Positions 35,949 through 46,850 of a stretch of DNA of 64,000 bases are shown here, piece by piece (the first letter of the stretch is position 1; each line of letters begins with the position of its first letter). Source of the stretch: Owenia fusiformis (taxonomy: Eukaryota; Annelida; Polychaeta; Sabellida; Oweniidae); the NCBI GenBank assembly GCA_903813345.2, contig CAIIXF020000010.1:31118828-31182827 (forward strand), written 5' to 3'. A model generated the notes under the pieces. It was not told the DNA's origin, did not search any database, and saw nothing but the letters and a program-made list of their open reading frames with translations. A program made the translations under genes and the position numbers.

Positions 35949-36988
35949 GCAATGTAGCTATCACTTGAAGTGGACCCTTGAGAATAATGAACTTACTTAC
36001 GTTTGTGGTGTATGTGGCTTTTTAGCAAATCTGCCACGCTCATTTCTTTCAAGAACCATCTTGTTCACATGTATCACTATACGCGCATGTATAGACAGAT
36101 GACATAGATATACCTATACATTATATATTGCACCTGTATTTACATAAATGGGAATATTCCCTTTGGAAAAATGCAAATGCATGAACATATATTTTCGTCT
36201 TATATATGACTTCAAGCTAACATATTATTTCATATTTATATTTTCATAGTAAGTTTAACATAAATAATAGATCCATGAGAACAATATTCTTTGTTTTCTT
36301 AAAAATTGATGGGTTTACTGTGAATTCGATAAATTACAATTTGCAAGGGGTAAGTATACTTTATGACCTTAGTTCATCCAGTAGTACGTTTACTGCAAAG
36401 TACTGTTTATATATGCAGCTTAATAGCATAAAATATGTTGAATGAAGCATATGGTGTGGATTAGTCGTGTGACACACAAACTGACCAATACATGGGGGAA
36501 TTAGCTACTTTTCACATAAACCAAAGGAAGACAGTGCTTTTATTTCAACTGGGAGCTTACCTCCACACGACTGATCATGTGACCATGCTGGTGCTCCCCT
36601 TTAATATCAGTTGATTGCACTGGTCCGATGCAGCATTATCAGGAATATAAGTATCCTATAGTATACGCTAATTTAGCTGTTTAGTATGTACACATGCACA
36701 TGCAGTCATGCACAATACATACTATAAATCATTCCGAAAAATTAAAGGCAGAATCAGAGCTATGGGGATGGCAAAAATTACAAGCAACATGTACAATTGA
36801 CCTACCAATCTATTCCTCACAATCTCAAATACAATATCTCCCAAAAGATTCTTGATATAGTATAAATTGGTCAAGGTATGATGGATTCAAAGTGCAAAAA
36901 TGAATGAAAAAGTTTAAATTCTCCCAAATAATAAGTATTATTAAGTTTTATGGTATATCATTATTTAAGTTCAAATTTATCATAATGT
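35949..36988. other. Gene-free stretch
   Basis: AT-rich; no coding frame, RNA gene or clear repeat was recognised. Confidence 0.5.
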
Positions 36989-37482
36989 CTGTCAACAAGC
37001 GTCCATAATATAAGTGACTTCATTTTCGTTTTAAAACGGGTTTTCCAAAATTGGCCAAAACCAAGTTTTTTGTCAACTTTATTTACATAGTCAGACGTTC
37101 AATATGTCCACCATTTTGATCATTATAGCCCTTAATTTTGGCCTTAATTGGTCATTACCACCATTGATATGCTGTTGAGACAATGGATTTCACTTTTTGA
37201 TAAATCTGTCCTTACGGTTCATGGTACACCGATTCTGTTAGTTGTCCCCATTCACTGTCCCCATTCCCTTTTAAGGATAGAATTTAAGAATTCATCGTCT
37301 CAACGAGAATTCATTGACCAGTTTAAGCCAAAATTGAAGGCTACAATTGATCGAAATGGTGGACATATTGAATGTCTGTTTATGTAAATAAAGTTGACAA
37401 AAAACTTGATTTTGGCAAATTTTGGAAATCCCGTTTTGAAACGAAAATTACGTCCATTTATATTATAGACGCTGGTTGACAG
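36989..37482. mobile_element. Foldback MITE
   Basis: The left arm 36989-37140 is inverted at 37338-37482: CTGTCAAC/GTTGACAG ends, CATAATATAAGTG against ATTTATATTATAG, and TTGTCAACTTTATTTACATA against ATGTAAATAAAGTTGAC. The open frame 37148-37387 crosses an arm and is not considered a gene. Confidence 0.8.
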
Positions 37483-38217
37483 TTTCGTATGATCTTTATA
37501 CGAAAAAGTATAACAAATTGATATTGTGCAAGAACTGGTCTAAAAGGTTTTCATTACGTGCTGCTCTGTCAAGTTTAATATATCAAGTTTTTACCAATGT
37601 CAATGAAAGATGGCGAAGTTGTTTGTATCATAGGATCAATTCATCTTTATAGAAGTGTCGCCATCTTTTAGATCAAACGTTATTTAAAACTTGCACTTTG
37701 TCAGACATGGGCGTGCACTACCAATGCTCTCTGAACTGCAAATGCTTTTTTCTAAGTGTTCTTTTTTACTAGGTTCAATATTAATGCAAATCAACCTTTG
37801 TATCATATTTGATTGAGTATGTGAGTAACAAGTTTCAAAGATTATTTTATCTTTTTTTCTTCTGAAGTAACAATAGTGGGGCTTTAAGTAAGGTGGTTGG
37901 GAAAGGTGAATTGATCTGACTATATCAGAATCTGTATATGCCGTCACATCCTTGGTCCATATGTGTCCTTTTTGAAGCTGCTCTTGCTCAATCAACCTAT
38001 TTTCGTGTTTCATCAGTCTTTCCCTCATGCAGATGTTGAAATGTTCTAAATGTTTATTAATTAAAGGGATTACGTTTCTTTAGTAAATATAGAGGTGCCG
38101 TTTGCGCTGTTTTATGAACACTTCTGATCCATTGTGGCCTAAAAAGGAAATTATCTCAAATTGATAGTAATATACGTTTGACTATAGAAATACATTATTT
38201 AATCATATAAAAAATGA

Positions 38218-38218
<1 letters not shown>
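37483..38218. other. Intergenic, one unrecognised frame
   Basis: A 114-codon frame on the minus strand (38028-37684) begins MRERLMKHENRLIEQEQ and is rich in charged residues. I see no domain, signal peptide or splice context and cannot tell whether it is expressed. Confidence 0.3.

Positions 38219-38291
<73 letters not shown>
38219..38291 (-). tRNA. tRNA-Asn (GTT)
   Basis: A 73-base sequence on the minus strand folds as a complete cloverleaf. The acceptor stem is GTCTCCG with CGGGGAC and the D arm contains GGCGCAATCGGTTAGCGC. The anticodon loop CTGTTAA carries GTT (plus-strand 38255-38257). The T arm is GGTTCAAGCC-type, matching the B box. There is no intron. The 3' CCA is not encoded, as usual in eukaryotes. 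Confidence 0.96.
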
Positions 38292-38377
38292 TGACATGAA
38301 TGCACACAGAATCAGTTGGATTTTATAACAACTAGAGGGAGACAACAAAATGCAGTGCCGCCGGCAAACATATTATA

Positions 38378-38690
38378 TTACAGGCCTCCTAGACTTCCAT
38401 CAACGCGAGCATCAGTTCTGACCTCGCGAACTGAGTTCCTTGCGCTCGAACTATGATTCTCACGTCGCGAACGTGAAATCTTTAGTCGCGTACCACCTTT
38501 AGTCGCGTTGAGCTCGTCAACCACACACCTGATCGAAAAAAGTCCGTAATTTTATTCGAATTATCACGCATAATGGTATAACGCGTGGGTACATTTACCT
38601 GAGATACGGTGTAACGCAAATTCACATTCCGTGTTGTACCTTACCGGTACCCACGTTACACCGTATACTACATTTGGAGTTTCTTAAGAT
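38378..38690. repeat. One arm of the 56618-57030 foldback family plus a small palindrome
   Basis: 38378-38560 matches 56618-56825 (GGCCTCCTAGACTT, CATCAGTTCTGA, ACACCTGATCGAAAAAAGTC). 38580-38680 is a separate palindrome in which GGGTACATTTACC / GATACGGTGTAACG pair with GGTACCCACGTTACACCGTAT. Confidence 0.65.
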
Positions 38691-38930
38691 CTAACTATGG
38701 AATTCACTGTCAAGTTCACTGTCCAGGATGTTGTTACAAACATTTACATAAAACAATATCTAGAAATTAGACCAGATCTTTCTGAAAATATATGAAAACA
38801 TCAGTTGACTCATTTCATCACCTTTGTGTTGTACCTAACCCCGCGCGTTCAACTGTCACAATTAATTTGGTACACACCCTGTGTTCTAAGACAATTTCAT
38901 GTAACCCCTGAATTGTATAGACTTTAATCG

Positions 38931-39638
38931 TAAAGGAGGAGGGAAATTAGCGCAATAGATTTTGTACAGTCATATGTTGGATTTTGGCCATTTTCTGAGG
39001 ATTTAAACAATTGCATATGTTAGGCCAATGCATTACCTCCAGGAAAATCACTTCTAGAGATGATAAAATAATTTCGACTTTGGTTGCAAACAACCCACCC
39101 ACATGATTTTTCTGAAATGTTTTCCTATTTTTCGACCCCTTCCATCCCTGCTTTTTTAATTTTTCTTGCATCAATATGTTGCATTTTGACACATAGTTAA
39201 CAACTTTAAAGGAATAAGTGATTCCTTCAGGGGTTTTAAAGATACCCATTATGGGTGACCAAACTTAGCTGAAAGCAATGATTTTTCCTATGGGAAAATA
39301 ACATGGGAAATATTGTTTTCCACTTTATCTAAATGGAATCATTTATTCCTTTTAAGGGATCAACTGTGTGTCAGAACGCAACATATTGATGCAAGAAAAA
39401 TTAAAAAGAAAGGATGGAAGGGGTTGAAAATCAGGAAAACATTTCAGAAAAAACATGTGGGTGGGTTGTTTGCATCTACCCTGTCTCAAAGTCAAAATTA
39501 TTTTATCATCTCTAGAAGTGATTTTACTGGAGGTAAAACATTCGCCTAACATATGCACCTGTTTAAATCCCCAGGAAATGGCTGAAATCCAACATATGAC
39601 TGTCCAAAATCTGTTGCGCTAACTTCCCTCCTCCTTTA
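38931..39638. mobile_element. 708-base foldback MITE with about 300-base arms
   Basis: The ends TAAAGGAGGAGGGAAATTAGC and GCTAACTTCCCTCCTCCTTTA are inverted. Arms run inward to about 39230 and 39345. The frames 38947-39249 (-) and 39313-39549 (+) are images of one another and share the peptide KIRKTFQKKHVGGLFA or a variant. They may be a fossil of a coding element but are not present-day genes. Confidence 0.85.
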
Positions 39639-40859
39639 ATATTGATTTGAAATAACTAATTCAAAATAGTAACTACTATTCAAATATCTTTATATATTCA
39701 TTTATTCATTGATCTTACATTATTATGAATAAATAACAATAACCTAGAAAAAAAGATCTTATAATTGTACAAAAAGTTATAAAAGTGAATGTATAATTTT
39801 ACAAGTGTTACATAGTTTACATATTTACACGTATTGTAGGATCATAGTAGGACCAGGATCATAGTAGGACCATATTGAAACAGTATATGAAAAATAGAAA
39901 CACAATCATTCAAAACACCTAACTTTTGTATATTTAAGTTTGTTTTATAGTTTGGCTATCATATGTGTGGCCTCTTATATTTTGATGCTTCTCTGCCATA
40001 TTATTTTCGACATGGCTGAAACTCCCTAAGTTTACAAAAGGCCACAGCTTAGCTGCACATTATACATAACTATCTGAAATATATAAAAGTTAGGCATTGT
40101 ACATATGTTCGTTTTTTCATATACTGTTGCAACTTGGTCCTTCGATTGCTTATTTTTTAGATTCAAAGATCTCAATGGAATAATATGCTTAAAACGTGTA
40201 ATAATCTATAGAAATTCTTGAGCTTAAATTGTGTAACAATATCAATAACGTAGTGATTGTATATCAATATTTTTAGCACATACCACTAATCTATTAAATG
40301 CATGTCATGGGATTGAATGACACAATCATGAAGAATTCCACACAATTGATCCGTTCTTAGATACCCCATTGCACAAATTTGGCATAATAGAGTTGGTTTC
40401 CTAATTGAAATATGTCACTGATGGTTAATACGCAAACATGGGGTCTTACATCTTCTGTTACAATGTTGAGTATATACCTGTATACTGGGTTAAATAAATG
40501 CAATCCAAACAGCTGAAGAGCCATGTATAGAACATGTCGAACGTGTAGAAGCGAACTATAAGCTTTTAGCGAAACAAATATTTCTATCGCACGATACCAG
40601 GAAAGTGTCCTATCCCGTTGTCCTATTATATAACGCTATATAAAACAAAAATAGCACAATTTACACACATATGACCTTCTCATACGAAGTATGCTCTCCA
40701 TGTAGGCATCTATATACAATATGAAGTTCATGAAATTATCCCGGGAAATTATTCCAATCAGCAAAGGTAAAAAGCCGTTAGCACTTTGTTCGTCATGTAC
40801 GATAATGAATGGCGCTTTGAGTTGATGTTTTCATACATTTACATGGTGACCTAATTCCG
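39639..40859. other. Gene-free stretch downstream of the orphan membrane protein
   Basis: AT-rich, with a short tandem duplication AGGATCATAGTAGGACC near 39838-39872. No coding signal. Confidence 0.5.
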
Positions 40860-40865
40860 TTTATT
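40860..40865 (-). terminator. Polyadenylation signal of the orphan membrane protein gene
   Basis: AATAAA on the minus strand, 138 bases after the stop codon at 41004. Confidence 0.5.
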
Positions 40866-41003
40866 AGTCATACAAAGATGGGACCAGCCAAATATTAGGA
40901 CAAAACTTCTTGTGGGACAGCATTTTCCTTTACATCGTCACTGTTCCATTTTAGGAATTAACACACATGGACACCATAGAGTATGTTAGTTATATCACAT
41001 CCG

Positions 41004-41393
41004 TTAATTTGGCCCATAGTAAGACCCAGCGTATGAGCTTTGGGCGTACGAGGTATGTCCACTTGGGCCACTGACCCAACTGCTTCCACTAACACTTTGA
41101 GCGTGTCCAGGTCCTAAATAACCCCTTTCAAGACTAACTGCATACACAGATCCTGCGTAATTGTCAGCCTGCATATTCCTATAGTTCTTTTCCCTCTGTT
41201 TGCCAGCATAGTGGGACAGGCAAATTGCTATAATGCCGAGAATTAAGAAGACTGCGAAGCACGTTCCAAGGGCAGTGCCGATGATCCTAAGACGCGCTAA
41301 TTCATAGTTGTTCGCAAGCTGGGCAGACGCTGTATTGATGAGAAACCCAGCGAAGATAAGAATCCTAAATGCTATACTTTTTTCATCCGCCAT
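41004..41393 (-). CDS. Small type I membrane protein with Tyr/Ser/Gly-rich tail, unrecognised
   Basis: A 129-residue single-exon frame. The ATG has a good context (AAGATGG). Residues about 8-24 are a hydrophobic signal peptide ending ASAQ. Residues 25-36 form a very short outer segment, 37-60 a membrane helix (IIGTALGTCFAVFLILGII then AICL), then HYAGKQREKNYRNM begins a cytoplasmic tail. The tail has many Tyr, Ser and Gly residues, with YAGSVYAVSL, YAQSSYAGSYYGPN and several YxxL-like sites. Such a layout resembles small adaptor or tetraspan-associated proteins, but I do not recognise the family. The intact frame, start context and downstream AATAAA support a real gene. Confidence 0.7.
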   Translation of the reverse strand: MADEKSIAFRILIFAGFLINTASAQLANNYELARLRIIGTALGTCFAVFLILGIIAICLSHYAGKQREKNYRNMQADNYAGSVYAVSLERGYLGPGHAQSVSGSSWVSGPSGHTSYAQSSYAGSYYGPN

Positions 41394-41699
41394 CTTACTT
41401 CCTGGACTTTTGAGTCGCGTCCAAATAAAGTTAAAGTTTATGCGTTATATGTGTCAAATAATTGTCTATAATATCAACCGTTACTTCAGACCATTACGCC
41501 TGCTAGTTTAATGTTAACCAAAGATCCAAATCGCTTCCAATTTAACATAAATCGAGTTGTTAATGTCGAATATTAACCGCCTTTTCACATACTAAAGCTG
41601 CAACTGAAATGACCCGATTAATATTATAGCTATACAACTTACAATCAATATGTTTACGTTTACCTGTACCTTTATTTCATATCAAATCCAGAAATTACC
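41394..41699. other. Presumed promoter of the orphan membrane protein
   Basis: Upstream of the minus-strand gene. No TATA box or other motif was recognised. Confidence 0.3.
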
Positions 41700-42085
41700 A
41701 GACACTTTCTTTATCAGGAGAGCTGTCAACACATCTGATAAGAAGTGTTCTATGCAGCTCTAGTGAAACTTGATGCTATGTTTTGGCAATACAAGATGCA
41801 GCCTACTTGTAAATAAAATACAGTTATCCATGTACGTAATATATGGTTCAACAAAAAACAACAACTAAAAAACAACAACTAAATATGACAAACTAATGTG
41901 GTATATGCCATGTTTATGTGTCTGATCATATAATCTTGAAATTATCCATCAATTTCTTAAGAAATTGGCGAAATTAAGGAAACCAGAAAACACATTTGTT
42001 GAAAGGGCGGTGTTTATAGCCTGTATGAAATGCCCCTGCATTAACGCTCACATATATGAGTTTTAAACATTAATTTAGTAGACTA
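41700..42085 (+). repeat. Second copy of the 27001-27382 terminal-exon-like sequence
   Basis: Starts TTTCTTTATCAGGAGAGCTG and keeps ACTTGTAAATAAAATACAG and CACATATATGAGTTTTAAAC in the same order as the copy at 27080-27360. The frame stops early, and an extra segment is inserted near 41970-42045. Confidence 0.7.
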
Positions 42086-42922
42086 AAGTGTTGATACGAA
42101 ATCTCAGTAATAGTACCAGTTAGGAGATAAGGTGATGTCCGATTTAACATTACGATTGCTGGATATGTGGATGGAGCTTATATTTATGCGTAGCCTTCAC
42201 AGGAAACCAATACTAAATGACTTAATATTGCTCTCGTCAATATGGGGTATATAGGCGATTCGGGAATAGAAAAACTGAGGTTGAGTTATCGCCGAGGAGT
42301 TGCGGTTTTATTTGTGATTCTTTTTTATTTTGAAGTAAAAGCCTTACTTAGTAGAAATGGACCTCATTTTAAATTTTTCAACATACGTTGGTGAACGTTT
42401 TCGGAAAGTTTGTAGCCAGCCCCAAAAGTATCTTTCTATACTAACTTACCCCCCCCCCCCCGTTCTTAAAATAAAAAAGCATACAACACATGTACATGCA
42501 TGTATATCGTTTGCACACCAGTCAATAAATTCAGTCACTGCGCCGGAGGCCCGGTGCAATAGAAATTATCGCTTTAGTAAGTATAGTCCGCGTTCGAATA
42601 CGTCATTTTAGTAGTAATAAACCCCACTTACATTGTAGGTAGCATCACAATAGGATAATAGAGCTGTGATTTATTTTTAAAAAATGTCCGGTTGTATCAA
42701 TAGGAAAATACTTTCTATATTATAATATTTCTATTCATATTTTCTTCATTGAGAAGGTCCTGAGAACATCATGATCACTGTACAAGGTGGGAGAATTTGC
42801 CACTCCAAAAATCCCCGAGTATTTAAGAATTCTTTTTCTGAAGTTAAATTCTCAATCAAATGGGTTAATTGGCAGATTATTTGTAACAAATGAGTATCAT
42901 GGTATTAGGAAGGCATTAGAAA

Positions 42923-43028
42923 AATGTCACCACCTGCCATTTGTGACAGACGCATTAACCGAACACCAACCGCCGATACACAAAAGCTGGAGACGGTAAC
43001 AATATGTCACTACTTGCGGTGGTGACAT
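42923..43028. repeat. Short copy of the ATGTCACCACC repeat family
   Basis: Ends ATGTCACCACCTG and GCGGTGGTGACAT, with AACCGCCGATACACAAAAGC and GTAACAATATGTCAC inside. Longer relatives are at 48212-48552 and 57360-57745. 42086-42922 holds a C-run at 42450-42462 and nothing else recognised. Confidence 0.65.
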
Positions 43029-43204
43029 AAAATTGTTGTAATTGTTTAAAAGTTTAAACCAGCTGAGAGGGGGACAATAATTAATAGAGGTTATAGGCGA
43101 TCAGCCTGGGGGGTTGGTCGGTACCAAATCAGGGGAATAATGGCCATGGTGATTTTTGGGAAGGTCTAGACCCCTAGAGTAAGAAAATATGTGATAGCAT
43201 TGCA

Positions 43205-43780
43205 GAAGTGGTAGCTTAATAGGTGTTATCACCCATTTTTCAAAATGGCCGCCGGTGCGCTTGCTACTAAATAAAAGGAGTTATATCTAAGCATATTGAG
43301 AGGCAAAATCAGTGATTTTAGGGTCTAATTCTGGGCTTTAGGGGTCAATGATTTGAGTTATGCCTAAATCCAAGTCATCAAAACATTAATTCATATGAAA
43401 ATCCAAGATGGCCGCCAAATTTGGTTCAAAAACAAATATGTACAAATGATACAAGCTCAAAAACGTTTCAACATGATTTTGAAGAGTTTTAGAAGAGGTT
43501 TTAGAGTCTGAAGATTTTATTCATGTCTAAAGCTATGTCATCATAGGATTACCTTATATTGAAATCCAAGATGGCCGCAAAATAGGTGCCAAAACGAATA
43601 TGTTATTACGGTATTGATATATATGCAAGCTCAAGGAATGGATAAAAAGCAATTTTGTAGAAAATGAAAGGGTTTAGGGGTCAAGGATTTCATTTATGAC
43701 TCATTTAAGTCCAAGTCAGGAAAGAATTGCTTTATATGGAAATCCAAGATGGCCACCAAAATGAATGGCAACTATACGGC
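43205..43780. repeat. Tandem repeat of about 165 bases with AAGATGGCCGCC cores
   Basis: Four diverged units carry ATCCAAGATGGCCGCC or a variant at about 43240, 43402, 43563 and 43742. Each is preceded by a TTAGGGGTCA and AAGTCATCA-like segment. There is no coding frame. Confidence 0.75.
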
Positions 43781-45797
43781 GGCTGCAGCTTCAAAAGTTG
43801 AGAAATATGCAGCATTAAATGCAGGGAGTAGCAGTTCGATGTAGATTTTTACATTGATTTTGTGAACCGTCGTGGGGCAAATGTGATTGAGGATTAAACC
43901 TCAATATATCTCAATGAAAACGACACAATTTGAGTTTTTAAAAGTTTATTTCTAAAACTCAACTAATCACCCAGAATATCATTGCTTTGACACAAGTTTC
44001 TCCCGTGAAGCAGTAGAATTCTGCCCCGTATTAAAGGGGTAATGGCTCTAATTCTTATCCTAAATGACCCTAAAATATTTTTAATTTATAATGTTATGTG
44101 ACTTACACATTCAATAGTCGTGGACATAAACCTACTCTTTGAAAATATTCTCTGACCCAGTAAAAGTTTTTGAATTGAATAAAGTATAAATCTTTTTTCA
44201 ATTACTAGACAATTATGAATTCACTCTCTTACATGAGTGATTTATCGTTCAAGTATATTGATCGCAGTAACGCATCATTCTGAATTATTTTAATTTTAAG
44301 TTTTTTTTCAGACAGGAATTATAGCCATTAGCCCTTTAACAATCGTCCAACTGCACTTTAGAATTATTTTGTTAATGGTCACACCACATGCTTCTGATAA
44401 TAACAAAAAGGAAATGTATATGAACTAATAATTTATTAATAATGAAACTTTGGGGAAACTGTGCAGTTGGACCAGGGATAAAATCATGTTTTCGGCAAAA
44501 ACAGGAGCAATCAAATGAACATAGAGAAATATACAACAAATACCATTAAAAAAACATATCTCCCAGGTTTGTGCATATATTGTAAATGAAAAATACAAGA
44601 ATTGAACAAGTCTGGATCAAGTCTCTAGTACCATTAGTTCGCTGGTTGTAGCAACCATTAGACTCGAGACCTCACATTCTAATTTAGTATCCCGGACTCA
44701 AGGCTATGATACGCTGAACAAGCTGATGGTATATTCAGATGATTCTTGATGGCGCCCTGGTAGTTCAATCAATAAATATTGGGAGATTATACAAAGGTAA
44801 AAAAATTAGAAAACTGATTGAAAACCAACATTGTCCAATTGTATATGGATAAAGCAATTGTAGAATTCATCTCATCACTGATTACAACATCAAGAATACA
44901 AGATTACCAGTACATCAATATATGCCTACTCATAATCTTCCTCCACCATTGCTTGGGATACATTCTCTCATATTTATCTTTAAATGCTTTTTTAAACATG
45001 AGTAATAACAAAAGTAATAAAAACTTAACATTCAAAATTAAAAATATACTACTGCCATAACTTTAAAATTAAAAATATACAATAAAACTTGAAATGTGAA
45101 TATTTTTTCCCAAAATTTTCCAAAATGTAAACAGTGCTATGGTCCCAGATTCAGTTTGAGACTTCTTAATGCGGTCACATATAGCTGGTCTAATAGTGTT
45201 CATTTTTCCGCTTTTACTTACTTTCAGTCTTACTGTATGCCTTAAAAGGACAAAATAATTCTTCAGTATATTTAAAAATAAGGACCCTTATTCTTAATAA
45301 AGGGAAAACTTAAGGAGAAAACTGATGTCCATAACCAATAAGAAAATAAATTATCTAATGACATAAATTGAATAAGCTTTGGTCTTGGCAAATAAATGTC
45401 TATGCCATTATAGTGAACAGTGACATTGAAAAAGCATTTACATTTTTTGAAAACCTACTACATATCACAGTCTTCTCTCAGTTTCCTTCGAGAACATTCT
45501 TGTGCATTGCAGAGATGGTCTGAGTATCAGAATGACTACTTTTAAGCTTACAAAAGTACACAAAGTGATAAAAGTTTAATACCACATTTAATTAATATAT
45601 CAGGATTACCAGATAAGGAAACATTCTGACCTACCTACAATAACTCATCAATTACGTTATATAAGCTTTTTTAAAGTAATTAGTAAACATCTTTTAGAAG
45701 CACTCAATGTTTCTATAAGAATCATATTCAATTGTATTTTCTGGAATAATTATTGAGATAAACCTGATCTAATATACACGTTTTTTTGTATGATACT
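43781..45797. other. Gene-free AT-rich stretch
   Basis: No exons, RNA genes or repeats with clear structure. The 80-codon frame at 44818-45060 is low-complexity and unsupported. Confidence 0.5.
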
Positions 45798-45987
45798 CAG
45801 GCCCGTAGCCAGGATTTGCCAAGGGGGTTCACTTTTTGGAAAATCCCAGGGGGTCACTTCTGACAATTTTGGTCCAAAAATGGCCAAAATCACTAAAAAG
45901 TGCTCAGAATGGTGAAAAACTGCATGATTTTGAAAGTTTTTTTGGTTAGGGTGGGGAACAATCGAACCCCCCCTGGCTACGGGCCTG
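45798..45987. mobile_element. MITE with CAGGCCCGTAGCCAG ends, second copy
   Basis: Complete inverted ends CAGGCCCGTAGCCAGG and CCTGGCTACGGGCCTG, 190 bases. Flanks share ATAC (GATACT left, AATACG right). Same family as 1532-1723. Confidence 0.85.
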
Positions 45988-46850
45988 AATACGTACAATC
46001 TAAGATGCAAAATGATTAATTTACACTCTCTATCCCATTTAATTCCTGTAATTGTGTTTATTTTATATATTAAAACCTGATAGCCTGTAAAGTCAGTGCA
46101 TATAAAATAAGATACACGTGTTTGACTGAGTTCTCTTGTACAAAGGGCACTTTATGACAATGTATTATAGCACACAAAATTAAAGAACATGTTGGCCTTC
46201 AAAGAAGCTTTCCTGGATATGTCTATAAAAGTTAAATGTACAGAAGTATGATTAAATGGTGGCACAACTACACAACACAACACATTACAAAACAGGGAAG
46301 AGTTATAATGACTCTGGTGATAATTTACAGGGAAAAATAATTGAAGAGCATGATTATGAAATATCAATATAGCAAATTAGACTTATTGTACTTATTAGTA
46401 ACATGAGTAAGAATATGATTGTTTCCTCGATTAAATTTACTCATTTTATAAGTTAATAAATAACAGTTTTGACATTTACAAGCATTTAATATGATTTCTG
46501 TATCTGTCGTTCATTAGCACCGCTGTAAAAGTTGCACCTTTTGAAACGTATGAAATACGAAAATAAGTTAAATGAGAATTTAGCACAGGGGAGATCACAA
46601 CCATTTTTCTCAATATATAATTCTACACAAGTTCTAACATATAGAAAGCATTTGCTGAAAAATCCTAATAGATGACGTTTGTTCCCATTTGTGGATATGA
46701 TTTCTTCACACATTTGATGTATTTATATTCTGATGAACTACTTCAACATTAAACCATTTGTGATTAATTCTATACCAGTCTGCCTCTTTAAATATAAAAT
46801 ACAGGACAATCAAATATGACTACACCATAAAATAGAAACTCCATCCTGTG
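45988..46850. other. 3' flank of the TTD14-like gene
   Basis: Probably contains the 3' UTR of the minus-strand gene ending at 46851. No other gene is seen. Confidence 0.4.
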
